Origin: Voacanga thouarsii
Lineage: Eukaryota; Streptophyta; Magnoliopsida; Gentianales; Apocynaceae
Assembly: GCA_026120185.1 (NCBI GenBank)
Contig: JANUWF010003367.1
Span: 1,710,001-1,774,000, forward strand
Direction: 5' to 3'
DNA: 64,000 nt
Below, one piece after another: positions 1-10,605 of the stretch (position 1 is its first letter; every line of letters starts with the position of its first letter). The notes below the pieces were generated by a model that was not told the DNA's origin, did not search any database, and saw nothing but the letters and a program-made list of their open reading frames with translations. Both the position numbers and the translations under genes were made by a program.

Positions 1-2
1 TG

Positions 3-578
3 CACCGGATCTGGCACATAGGTAATGAAGCGTCTCAACATGATGCATCATACGCGCAATAAGCAGTCGGAAGAATGTTCGATATTGCCATGCGTACTTT
101 GGCTGCCAGTGGCGAATCCGATCGTCTAAATCGAATGCCGCATGAGCCATTCAGACGATCGTATGCTGCTGATATGATACCGCCGATCCCACAACAAGTG
201 TCTCGACAAGAACCACCAATAAGACGGGGCGGTAGACGGGCTCGTCGGCGCGCAGCAGTTGAGGAAGTTCCCCCGCAGCAGTATTACTCACCGGTGCATA
301 GAGATGAAGATGTTTACGTGCCAGGCGCTCCTGCAATGGTCTATGATGATTACGTTCCAGTTTCGCTAGTTGCAAATGACTTCGTCCCTGGTGCAGCAGT
401 TTCAAATGATCACGATGATTTTTTAACTTCGCAGTACATAATTTTCAATCCTAAGTATATTTCTTCGGGAGGCGAGTTTGCTGCTGGTACATCTATTGGA
501 CCGTCTCGAAAACAGTATAGACAGTCTGAGGACGATGTTGGTCCGTTGTACGCTACAGATGAACAAGATGAGGGATAA
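3..578 (+). pseudogene. C-terminal tail of an unrecognised protein, possibly plant-mobile-domain/MAIN-like, interrupted
   Basis: Codons run in frame from base 3 (HRIWHIGNEASQHD), meet a TAA at 60-62, then stay open from 63 to the TGA-flanked end at 578; the first ATG after the stop is at 75. The open part has a basic patch (RRGGRRARRRA, about residues 51-61 from that ATG) and an acidic, Tyr/Val/Asp-rich tail without hydrophobic segments. The gene's 5' part lies outside the window. The HRIWH start and disordered tail remind me of proteins carried by Mutator-like elements or plant-mobile-domain relatives, but I cannot prove a family. The in-frame stop and the repeat-rich 3' flank favour a transposon-borne or dead gene over a host gene. 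The antisense frame at 151-405 is a shadow. Confidence 0.35.
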
Positions 579-2400
579 CCTGAATCACATTCTCAGCAAC
601 AACCACTGAGACGAGTTCAACCTCAGCGAAACCGTCGATGATTTCATTGTGAGACTAGTTTTTATAATTGGTTTTGACGATTTTATGTGTATGTGTATAT
701 TATTGATATTTAAAATTAATTATAATTAATTTTTATACATAATTGTAATTAAATTTTAGCATTCAAATTAATAAATTAAATTCTAACAATTAAATTTAAA
801 TTTAAAATAATTAGAAAAATAATTAATTATTATTTCAAAAATATTATGTTTAACGGATTAAAGATAAATAATAAAATAAATTGCATGTCTACATATAAAA
901 ATATTTACGCTAACAAATTAATGTGAAATTCAAAAAAAATTACTACATGTTTTTAACGTACACATTTACAATTAATTATACATAATTATAATTATATTTT
1001 AGCATCTAAAAATTAAAAGTAAGTTTAAAGAAATTAGAAAAACAATAAACTATCATTTCAAAACTATTATGTTTTAACGAATTAAAAGATAAACAATAAA
1101 ATAAATTAAAAGATTAAAAATTATTGTCATTTTTTACGATAAAAATAAATTAGGATTCAATTTTAGTATTAATTGAGATTTAAAATTATTTAAAATTTTA
1201 TTAAAAATAACTGTGATTTTATATTGTGAACGAAACTAAATCAAAAAAATTATTGAATACAATTGTTTATTTAAATAAAAAATTAAATTAAATAGAGCCG
1301 AAATTACATGTCTACATATAATAATATTTTTACTAAAGAATTAATGTTAAATTAAAAAAAAATTCTAAATATTTTTGCTAAAGAATTTTTGCCATGTAGA
1401 GAAGTCATGTTTTTTTTTTTTTTTAAAAGGATTTCTCTGTAGAGAAATCAAATTGTCAAACCTCGTGAAGATTTTAGGTATACATTATTGACATTTAAAA
1501 TTAATTATAATTAATTTTTATACATAATTGTAATTAAATTTTAGTATCTAAAATTTTAAATTAAATTCTAAAAATTAAAATTAAACTTAAAGAAATTAGA
1601 AAAATAAAAAATTATTTTTAATGAATTAAAGATAATAAAATAAATTAAAATTTATTGTCATTTTTTGGTGATAAAAATAATTTTAATTTTAATTTTAATA
1701 TTAATTGAGAATTAAAATAATTTAAAATTTTAATAAAAATAACTATCATTTTGTATTATGAACGAAATTAAATAAAAAATTTATTAAATATAATCGTTTA
1801 TTTAAATAAAAAATTAAATTAATTAAAACTAAAATTAGATTTAATGTAAAATTAAAAAAAAATTGATGTTGTTAAAAATTGAATGCATTTGAATTGGGTG
1901 GATGGCACCTTGTGTCTACCCGACACGAGGTGCACTTTCGTATCCGTCAGACGCGAGATTCCTCCTCTAGGGGGATTGTCCAAAATTTATACCCCATTCG
2001 AAATTCCTTTTTAAAATCCTACCATTTTGATCAAAAAACCCTAGAAACATGAACGTCCCCAGAATTTTTCAAGAAGAGAGAAATATACAGAGTGGACCGT
2101 GAGAAATTATAAGAGGGACTTTTGAGTTGACATTTAATTTTCTTTTTTAAAAAAAAAACTCAAAGTCGCCAACTAGTGGTGATGGGTTAGACATGAGACA
2201 AAATGAGTAAGTTTCATTAGAGAAGAAAAAAAAATTGGAATGTGATATTGTATCAATTTGTGTTGGGCAGGTGACGAAGTTACTCAAATCATATTTGACC
2301 TTAAAATTTTATGGACATTTGTTCTTTAAACTTTATATTCGTGCGTTGGTGAGACTATATCAATGAGCTTGGATCTTTAGTGAGCCTCTTACCCTTTTGA
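579..2400. repeat. AT-rich non-coding DNA with diverged direct repeats
   Basis: The stretch is very AT-rich and has no credible frame. A segment near 700-800 (attaattataattaattt, then tacataattgtaattaaat) recurs at about 1,490-1,560 and, more diverged, at 950-1,020. The following 300-400 bases also resemble each other (runs of gaacgaa-ttaaataaaaa and tttatttaaataaaaaatta near 1,230-1,290 and 1,760-1,820). This looks like an old tandem duplication or two copies of one AT-rich element. A more GC-rich piece at 1,900-2,060 (gacacgaggtgcactttcg) may belong to the same element as the broken frame at the window start. Confidence 0.45.
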
Positions 2401-3671
2401 ACAATGAACATCCTATAATGGTTAATTCACCTTATGTAGGTAGTGTTATGACGACTTAGTTTTTTTTAAACGATTAAAATATTTTATAACAATACGTTAT
2501 TGAGTGTATAGTAACCGAATTCTTTTAATATAATAGAATATTCTGTAACAGTTAGATTTTATATTAGATAGATTTATATTTGAAGTCTGTATGATAGCAA
2601 ATGTTAATTATTCACAAAAATATCATGGATTGGATTAAATTGGAACTGCACCACTGGTAGACTAATCGATCTAAACACAGACCACATCAAAAACCACAAA
2701 TTGCCTAAAAGTTCCACTAGAATCAATTTTGTAATATCTGACACAGTGCTTTTCATAACTCTTCTATTCAAATAGACTTTAAACAAAGTTCAGTTAGTTT
2801 TGGAATTCGATTTTGGGGGGCAATGATGACATTTTTAATATATTTCACAGTTACAGTGTAATTGGAACAACTCCAATGGGAATTGATGCAAAGATCAATC
2901 AAGCAGCATCAAGTATTTTTCGTAGAAACTTTATATATATATAATTTGAGAAAGATTCAAAGGGACAGATCTTAAATTTTTTTAAAACTTTATACTTTCT
3001 TTAAATAATTTAAATTTTTTAAAAATTCTAAAATTTACCTTTTGCTCTCATAATTTTTTTTATAATTGTAATAATTTCTTTTAATATATTATTTTATGTA
3101 ATTTACCTTCTCAACTTTAACTTCTTAATTTTGTCCATGTATATATACATATACATATACATATATATGGATACACATACATATATGTGTGTATATATAT
3201 GTATATATATTAAAATCAAAATATTTAAAGTCTTGCGAATTAAAAGCACAGAACATGTTATCTTCAAGTATTCTTTGCCAATTGGAAAGATTTTTCAATT
3301 ATTTGTAAATTGCTCCTTGACTAAAATTACCTAATAACTCAAACTCTATGTTATCTTTTCACTTTCAATTTTAAGGCATTTTATTTTTTGTTAATTTTTA
3401 ATCCACCTAAGGGTACGGAATTTGCTATAACCAATTATGATAAAATAATGATCCCTAATCATTAGTTAAGTATAAAAGACGTGTATAATATGGATACACT
3501 GATTTCTCCTTAAGATTTGAAGTTTTTTTTTTTTTTTTTGGGTTCGAAAATGAGAAATTTTATTAAGTGGTCAAAAAAGAAGAATCATTATACGTATGCT
3601 ATACTAGTACAAATACAAATTAAGTAGTATGAATACCCTCTACTCCATCATTTTCTGGCCACGGCAGCATG
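2401..3671. other. intergenic, no gene seen
   Basis: I see no coding signal. It holds poly-A/T tracts and an imperfect TA/CA microsatellite at about 3,137-3,212, which alone produces a short tyrosine/isoleucine frame there. Confidence 0.5.
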
Positions 3672-4105
3672 TCATTTCAACCAAGTCGGAACTCTCAAAC
3701 ACCAACCATAATCAATTCCGCCAGTTTCCGTTGGCGCCGGGGAAGGAGAGTCCTCCTCAGAAACCGGATGCTACAGACCTCCTCTAGAAAACAAACTTCC
3801 AGTCTTCGATCGAAACTCCCCGACTCATTAGTAAAATAATAAGAAATTAGTCTATTTTATCCTTAAAGTTTAGAGTTAATATTATTTTTATTTTTAATAA
3901 TTTTTCTACTATTATAATTTTTAATGAAATTATAATTTGTCAGGTGATTTCTAATTTTTTTTTTATGATTTAACATATTAGGGATCATAATAATAATAGA
4001 AAAAAATAGACTACTTTCACATGAGATTGTAGTCCAAACCAAAATGTGCCAGACATACTCGCGGTGAAATTCTGCAATCTATCTCCCAAACCAAGCTTCT
4101 TCATA
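3672..4105 (-). other. putative two-exon coding fragment of unknown function
   Basis: Two GC-richer islands in AT-rich DNA read as exons on the minus strand. The upstream island (4,105-4,015) follows an acceptor-like tgcag and ends at AAA|gtagtc; it reads MKKLGLGDRLQNFTAS and continues to HVK. The downstream island (3,770-3,672) follows ctgtag and reads HPVSEEDSPSPAPTETGG, closing with VPTWLK and TGA. The phase matches across a 244 nt AT-rich gap. I do not recognise the protein and see no clear upstream exons, so it may be a 3' gene remnant. A different frame also stays open through the second island, so this is tentative. Confidence 0.22.
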
Positions 4106-5851
4106 CTGCATTAGCCCATTCACAGTGCAGGGCAGTGTCTATGTGTGCCTCTCAGTTTTCAAAGATTGATTGATAGCCAAAAGTGATTCCATGATCAATT
4201 ATATGATTCTTCTCTTTCACACAGAAAAGCATTTCGAATCCTTTCGCAATATGAATGTTTGAACATCGTAGATGATTCGAGGTGATAAAAAGGATCATAT
4301 TTATTTCAAATTCAATCCCTTTTTTCTTAATTTAAAAAACTAAAAAATAATATTATTTATGTGATTTCGACATAACTCTAATTTTATAAAAAGTATATGG
4401 TCATATTATGAATACTTGTTATTCATCAATGTTATCTAAAAATGATGTATAGTCAAATAAGAAAATATAAGAAATGATGCTTAAAAGATTTTATATGTGA
4501 CCTTACATTATTAATTTAAATTAATTAATTTAAGATTATTTTAATGAGTATGTGATAGAATACTTAAAAACGATTCATATGAGATTGTAACTCAGTGAGT
4601 ACTATCACAAGTAGTACCATCACAAGAATGAGCAACGTCTAAGAACGAGAGTGGCAATTATAAGGGAAGACAAGCAAATCCATTATTCACTTAATCAACA
4701 TAGCTCAAGCTAAATTATTGTATTTCTAATTCTTCTACATTATATGTAATTTTCATAGAAGCACTTGGAAAGTGATGTATGTTGCAAAATCAGAGGAATG
4801 GAGATGTTGAAGAAAAGGCATTCTTGCTTACAAGAAAATGACCGACAATTCAGTTGGGCTAACATCCATCCTTTTCCATCCACATTTTCCTTTCTTGCTT
4901 TCATGAAGTTAAGCTTAATAGAAATTGTATGATGAATGGTTATTCAAATTGCTATTCAACTTATAAAAACCTTAACGAAAGGTGGTAAAAAATGCTAGAT
5001 ATTTGTACAACATTTTAGTGAAATTCTAACAAAAATGACAAGTTAGAAGAAAAAAAAACATCGATTACAGACAAAATGAGATTCGAATGGCAATATGTTG
5101 TTTGACAATAATTTTCAGGTGAGAAATTAAAAATTTTCTTGGTCTCTTATACACTCAAGTGCAAGAATTTTTATTGAAAGTGTTATATATGTATACTCAT
5201 TTCTTATTTCGTATTTTTAACTATTTTTTTCGATTGAAAATAATTGTCATATCAATAATTTTTTCCTTACAAATTATACGTCTTTTTAGATATTAAAAAT
5301 CTTTATTATATTTTAAAAATCTATCTTTGCTGTTATGTTATTTCAAATGTTATTATAGAGAATCTAAGAGGTTAGATTATCTTAACCATATACATCACAT
5401 TTTGAGTAATAGAAATATTTTAAAGAATTTGAAAATTAATGTCGAACTAAAATAATTATTAAAATATTTTTATGATCAACACTTTTTATTAGATAAAAAT
5501 TTTTAATTTAATTTATATTCTTAAATTCTTATTATATTAAAAAAATGGGAATGTAAAAATTAATACCTAAGTTGCTAAAAAAAAAAAAAATCTTTGCAAA
5601 AAAATACACACCTTTTAGGAGGAAAATCTTTAAGTTCATATATTAAAGGAAATATTGCTTTAAAAAAAGAATGAGGTAGTTAAATTAAGGGAAGTTTTTA
5701 AGGTCCTAAATTGCAATTTTCCACGATAAGAAAATAGGTGAAAAATCATTACGGAAAAAAACACACCCCTAAGAGAGGTTATACCCGCCGACGACGGTCC
5801 ATCCTGGTCTTCCCCAACCTTTCCTCTCTTCCAACTTTTTTCAGCTGGAAA
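4106..5851. other. intergenic and upstream region of the F-box gene, no gene seen
   Basis: AT-rich DNA without coding signal. The last ~150 bases carry the probable promoter and leader of the downstream F-box gene. The frame that extends this gene upstream from 5,738 is rich in Lys/Arg and unlike the family, so I treat it as leader. Confidence 0.4.
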
Positions 5852-6946
5852 ATGCCTGACACCACCGCTACCAGCAGCAGCCAACCAGCGCCGGACTCTG
5901 AATCTCAGCTTATTCCAAATCTTCCCGATGATGTTGCTTTGAACTGCATAGCGAGAGTCCCGAGGTCCTTTCACCCTAATCTCTCACTAGTCTCAAAGTC
6001 GTGGCAATCTACCGTACGCTCTCCTGCATTCTTTACAATTCGATCCCTGCTACAGACAACTCAGACTTCCCTTTTCCTCAACCTCCGTATCGGTTCCTCT
6101 TTTCGTTGGTACTCCTTCCTGCCAAATTTCTCAAAAAACCCACAAAAGTCCCTTGTTCCTCTGCCTCCAATCCCCTCCCAGCCTGTCGGGCCGGCGATTG
6201 CAGCTCTTGGCCCGAAAATATATGTAATGGGTGGCTCGGTTAATGAAATTCCTTTAAATTATATGTGGGTTTTCGATTGTAGGTTTAACAGATGGGAGTC
6301 CGGCCCGAATATGAGGGTGGGTAGAGAGTTTGCTGCGGCAGGGGTGGTTGGTGGGAAGATTTATGTAATGGGTGGGTGTATTGTTGATAATTGGGCCCGG
6401 TCGATGAATTGGGCTGAGGTTTATGACCCTGTAGCTGAGACTTGGGCCCCAGTTCCCAGCCCTATTGAGGTGAGGGAGAAGTGGATGCATGGGAATGCAG
6501 TGATTGGAGGGAGAATCTATGCAATGGCAGACAGAGGTGGGCTGGTGTATGATGTAGGGTTAGGGGAGTGGGGGAATGTGCCCAAAAGGCTTGATTTAGG
6601 ATGGAGAGGACGTGCAACAGTGGTGGGAGAAGTGTTGTATTGTTATGATTATTTGGGAAAGATTAAAGGTTATGATGTGGAGGTTGATGCTTGGAAGGAG
6701 TTGATAGGTGTGGAGAAAGGGTTGCCTAAGTTCTTGTGTGGTGCAACAATGGTGAACTATGATGGGAGGTTGTGTGTTGTTTGGGAAGGGAAGGCAAGTG
6801 GGAAGGAGGTGGAGATTATGTGTGCAGAGATTGACGTTTGGCAAGACAGAGATGGAAAGTTGAATGGAAAGATTTTGTGGTCTGATGTAATTCTTGCTGT
6901 TCCTAAAAGGTCAGCAATTGCACATTGCTTGGCAGTTCGGTTCTGA
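5852..6946 (+). CDS. SKIP6: F-box/kelch-repeat protein, SKIP6-like
   Basis: An intronless frame of 364 codons. I start at the ATG at 5,852, because the F-box begins about 18 residues later and upstream codons (from 5,738) are unlike the family. The F-box covers residues 18-60 (LIPNLPDDVALNCIARVPR, then LSLVSKSW), the part that binds Skp1/ASK proteins in SCF ubiquitin ligases. Kelch strands follow: GPKIYVMGG (120-128), REFAAAGVVGGKIYVMGG (158-175), EVREKWMHGNAVIGGRIYAM (206-225) and later weaker units; these form a propeller that usually picks the substrate. The order and conserved phrases (CRFNRWESGP, LDLGWRGRA, VLYCYDYLGKI, AHCLAV) fit the Arabidopsis SKIP6 group. The protein looks intact. 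By family knowledge it would act in the cytosol or nucleus; its target is unknown. The 3' flank carries splice-like signals (GCAATAGCAG|gttatg at about 6,972; gctgcag|agactg at about 7,142), so a spliced 3' UTR is possible. Confidence 0.88.
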   Translation: MPDTTATSSSQPAPDSESQLIPNLPDDVALNCIARVPRSFHPNLSLVSKSWQSTVRSPAFFTIRSLLQTTQTSLFLNLRIGSSFRWYSFLPNFSKNPQKSLVPLPPIPSQPVGPAIAALGPKIYVMGGSVNEIPLNYMWVFDCRFNRWESGPNMRVGREFAAAGVVGGKIYVMGGCIVDNWARSMNWAEVYDPVAETWAPVPSPIEVREKWMHGNAVIGGRIYAMADRGGLVYDVGLGEWGNVPKRLDLGWRGRATVVGEVLYCYDYLGKIKGYDVEVDAWKELIGVEKGLPKFLCGATMVNYDGRLCVVWEGKASGKEVEIMCAEIDVWQDRDGKLNGKILWSDVILAVPKRSAIAHCLAVRF

Positions 6947-7205
6947 TGGCAATGCCTCGTATGCAATAGCAGGTTATGTGATTGTTGTCTTTCAAGATGT
7001 CTAAGCGCCTTAGTTTTTGCTTTTGATTCATGAGTTTATGCTTCAGAAACACATATCCACTGTGTTTTTGAATTTGGACTATGTTTAAAATATAACAGTT
7101 ATCATGCTTTACAATCTACATTTAATTGTTTTGATGCTGCAGAGACTGAATGATCCTTCAGTATCCAAAAGTGTGCTCCTTGTTAACTTAAGATCTATTT
7201 ATATT

Positions 7206-7424
7206 TTTCAAGATGTAAATGAACTGTAAATTAATTAGGATAAGGAGTTGTAAATGGATTAGGAAGATCAATTTCAAATCCCTTAAATGAAGGGATATGA
7301 TTAGATTAGTTTGATCCCTTAAACGGAGGGATTTGATTAGACAGGGATTTAGGAGTAATCTTTTTCCTCTTGTAATCTAGTAAATTCAATAATGGATATG
7401 AGAAAATCAGTATCCTTTTTCTCA
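7206..7424 (+). repeat. 5' LTR of the copia element
   Basis: It matches the downstream copy through aagatgtaaatgarctgtaa, the doubled phrase around aatcccttaaatgaaggg and the end tccttttTctca. The expected TGTT start is mutated (TTTC). It is ~19 bases shorter than the 3' copy. Confidence 0.8.
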
Positions 7425-7822
7425 GTTGGTATCAGAGCCCTAGGCTTTCTAGGAGTCTTCTTCCACTCCTCTGTTGAGCAGCCTTCATTGCTGCATTGTC
7501 TTCTCTTTCAAGCAGCCTTCATTGCTGTCATTTTCTCTTTGTTTTTCCCCGGGCAGCCTTAATTGCTGCAAATATCTTTGCTTTACCATGTTAACCTCTC
7601 AAACACAAGTTGTAAGAGCAAAATGCTAGAGGCTACGTGGTAAACCACCAGTCGAGAGTGGGGAAACCATGAGATCAACCTAAAATCGGGGAAAATTCTT
7701 CAATAGGAGTGTGCAATAGTGAAGAAATTGAGAAACAAGAAGCTTGTTGGGACCTCTTGAGAAGCGTTCTAGAGCATGTTATTTGTCTCTTTCAGGTAAA
7801 TCTTTATTTTCTTTTTGCATGA

Positions 7823-10360
7823 ATGCCTCAGACAATTTATGCCGACTTATGGGTCATAGACTCTGGTGCCACAGACCATATGCCTCCTACATCTCAACTC
7901 TTCCACACCTATACCCAATGCCCAAGTAACAGACAAATTGTAGTGGCCAATGCTTCTTTAGCTACTGTTGCGGGGTCCGGAGATATTCATATTACACCTA
8001 CCCTTGTCCTTAAAAATGTCCTTCATGTGCTGAAACTTTGACCACCCTTGGTTACATTCAAAAGCTTACCTGTGATCTTAAATATTATGCTATTTTTTCC
8101 CCTTCTTATTGTGTTTTTCAGGAACAAGACTCGGGGAGGAGGATTGGACTTATTAAGGAAAGAAGTGGCCTTTGTTACCTTGAATCATCTCAAAAGGGTA
8201 GGAGCAGTTTATCCACTTCTTTTCTCAGTTCATCCATCATTTAGGACTCTAAAAATCATGCTTCCTCATTTGTGTCAAGGATTAGATATCTCTGAATTTC
8301 ATTGTGACATTTGGGTAGAGGTTGTTCTCACTGCCACATACATGATAAATAGACTTCCCTCATATTTGTTAGACAACAAAAGTCCTATAGATATCCTTAG
8401 TAGTTTCTACCCTCATTTCCGAACCTCTAATGGTCTTATACCTAGGATATTAGGGTGCCCTGCCTTTGTTCATGTCCACAATCAACATAGAAGCAATTTA
8501 GATCCCCGAGCAATCAAATGTGTCTTCCTGGTTACTTATCCAAGTGCTACCACCCTTCCTCTAGAAAGTTTTACATCTCACCAAATGTCAGCTTTGCTGA
8601 AAATACACATTTTTTCTTCAAGTCCTCTCTTTAGGGAGAGATTTCAATGATGGAAGATAGTACTTGTGGGTCCTTTGAACCAATTAAAACTCTTGTTCTT
8701 CCTCATGTTCCAACCCGTGGTGCTAAACCCAAGTTCTTTGATTCAATCACAAGTGAGTCTCCTAATTTTGCCATTGAACCTGAGTCATCACCTAATTCTG
8801 CCATTGAACCTGAGTCATCACATAATTCTGCCACTGAATTTGAGTCATCACATAATTCTGCCACTTATCCCAACTAGCGTCAATCACAATTTTCCAAGGT
8901 TCTCTCAAGTGTATTCAAGGAGAAAGGCCGTTCCAGAGCTGACACAATCTGTTGAAATCTCTAGGGAAAAACATTGTTGATTTCAAGTAGATTTTCACAC
9001 TGAAATACAAGGCTGATGGATCCTTTGAGAGATATAAAGCATGATTGGTGGCCAAAGGATACACTCAAACCTATGGTGTTGATTATCAGGAGACATTTGT
9101 TCTAGTGGCCAAAATGCATACTGTGAGAATTTTTGTTATCATTGGCTGCTCACTTCAATTCGCAACTTTTATAGTATGACATTAAGAATGCATTTCTCCA
9201 TGGTGACTTAGATGAAGAAATCTACATGAACATCCCACCAGGATTCGATGTGAACGTAAGTAAGAAGGTGTGTAAGATGAGAAAAGGCTCTTTATGGGTT
9301 AAAATAGTCTCCCAGAGCATGGTTTGGGAGATTTGCAAAAGTTATGAAAGATTCTGGGTATAAACAAAGCCAAGGTGACCACACTCTCTTCATTAAGCAT
9401 TCAGTTGCAGGGGGAGTAACAACTCTTCTAGTCTATGTGGATAACATTATAGTAACTGGAATGACAAGGGCGAGAAACACGAGTTGAAGAAAAGACTAAT
9501 GAAAAGAGTTTGAGATAAAGGAATAAGGGAAACTAAAGTACTTCCATGGTATTGAGGTGGCATGTTCCAGACATGGGATCTTTATATCCTAACAGAAGTA
9601 TGCAACTGATTTATTGACAGAAACAAGAAAGCTAGGGTGTAAGCCAGTCTCTACCCCAGTGGATCCAAACTATAAGTTAGGAGAAGCAAAAGAAGAACCA
9701 GCTGTTGATGAAAGAATGTATCAGAAGTTGGTTGTGACTCATATACCTTTACTTACACCCGGCCAGACATAGTACACTCAGTGAGTGTAATTAGTCAATT
9801 CATGCATGATCCAAGAGAATCTCATCTTCGTAGCTTACAGGGTGCTAAAAGGGATTTTGTTCAAAATGAATGATGCTCTTGCTCTAGAAACTTACACTGA
9901 TGCTGACTATGTAGGTTTCCTAGTAGATAGAAGATTAGTCACGGGATATTATACTTTTCTTGGAGGCAATCTGGTGACATGGAGAAGCAAGAAGCAGAAT
10001 GTAGTGGCAAGGTCATCTGCAGAATTAGAATTCAGGGTTTTTGCTCAAGGACTGTGTGAACTATTCTGGCTAAAGATTATTCTAGATGATTTGAGGGTCA
10101 AATAGGAAGGTCCTATGAGGCTTTATTGTGACAAGTCAGTTAGCAATATTGTTCACAATCCTATACAACATGATAGGACAAAGCATATTGAAATTGATAG
10201 ACATTTCATTATAGAAAAATTGGAGGAAGGGTTAGTATGTATGTCCTATGTTCCATCAAAACACCAATTAGCTGATGTTCTAACAAAGGGGCTGAACAGT
10301 TTGAGTTTCCATGATCTTGTTTTCAGGTTGGGAATGGAAGACATCTATTCCTTAGCTTGA
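7823..10360 (+). pseudogene. copia gag-pol remnant: protease, integrase, RT, RNase H
   Basis: Domains in copia order across several frames. Retropepsin shows VIDSGATDHM near 7,850. GAG-pre-integrase (KLTCDLKYYAIFSPSYCVF) is near 8,060-8,130. Integrase core and C-terminal pieces (TATYMINRLPSYLLDNKSP, LGCPAFVHV) cover 8,280-8,600. A proline/serine linker with short tandem repeats follows at about 8,768-8,870. Reverse transcriptase is at 8,990-9,720 (NAFLHGDLDEEIYMNIPPGF). RNase H is at 9,806-10,360 (VARSSAELEF, DRTKHIEIDRHFI, QLADVLTKGL). The RT active site reads YVDN near 9,437 instead of YVDD, losing a catalytic aspartate. Several frameshifts and stops make it non-functional. Confidence 0.85.
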
Positions 10361-10367
10361 GGGGGAG

Positions 10368-10605
10368 TGTTAAGATGTAAATGAGCTGTAAATTAATTAG
10401 GATAATGAGTTGTAAATAGATTAGAAAGATCAATTTCAAATCCCTTAAATGAAGGGATATGATTCGATTAGTTTTATCTTTAAATGGAGGGATTTGATTA
10501 GACAGGTATCTAGATTTAGGAGTAATCTTTTTTCTATTGTAATCTGTTATATAATACCGTGTAAAGTCAATCATGGATGTGAGAAAATCAGCATCCTTTT
10601 TCTCA
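10368..10605 (+). repeat. 3' LTR of the copia element
   Basis: It begins TGTTAAGATGTAAATGAG directly after the polypurine tract and ends ccttttTCTCA, matching the 5' copy. It has an extra piece (tctgttatataatacc) lacking from the other LTR, so the copies have diverged by indels. Confidence 0.8.

Larger units (their letters stand above)
7206..10605 (+). mobile_element. Ty1-copia LTR retrotransposon, degenerate
   Basis: The element is bounded by two related LTRs (7,206-7,424 and 10,368-10,605). It has a primer-binding site next to the 5' LTR (TGGTATCAGAGC at 7,427-7,438, matching initiator tRNA-Met), copia-order domains between, and a polypurine tract GAGGGGGAG just before the 3' LTR. Gag is essentially missing: the protease motif appears only ~400 bases after the primer site. 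Frames are broken in many places, so the copy is dead. I find no exact target duplication; ATTTT occurs near both ends but not at the LTR borders. It sits ~260 bases downstream of the F-box stop, possibly within that gene's transcribed 3' region. Confidence 0.85.

Noticed and set aside
3131..3334. Small Tyr/Ile-rich frame
   Set aside because: Low-complexity TA/CA repeat translation.
5738..5851. Upstream ATG extending the F-box protein by 38 residues
   Set aside because: The added residues are unlike the family and the ATG at 5,852 gives the usual spacing to the F-box.
5660..6966. Antisense and alternative frames over the F-box gene (for example 6,254-6,490 and 6,596-6,844 on the minus strand)
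   Set aside because: They mirror the codon pattern of the real gene and resemble no protein family.
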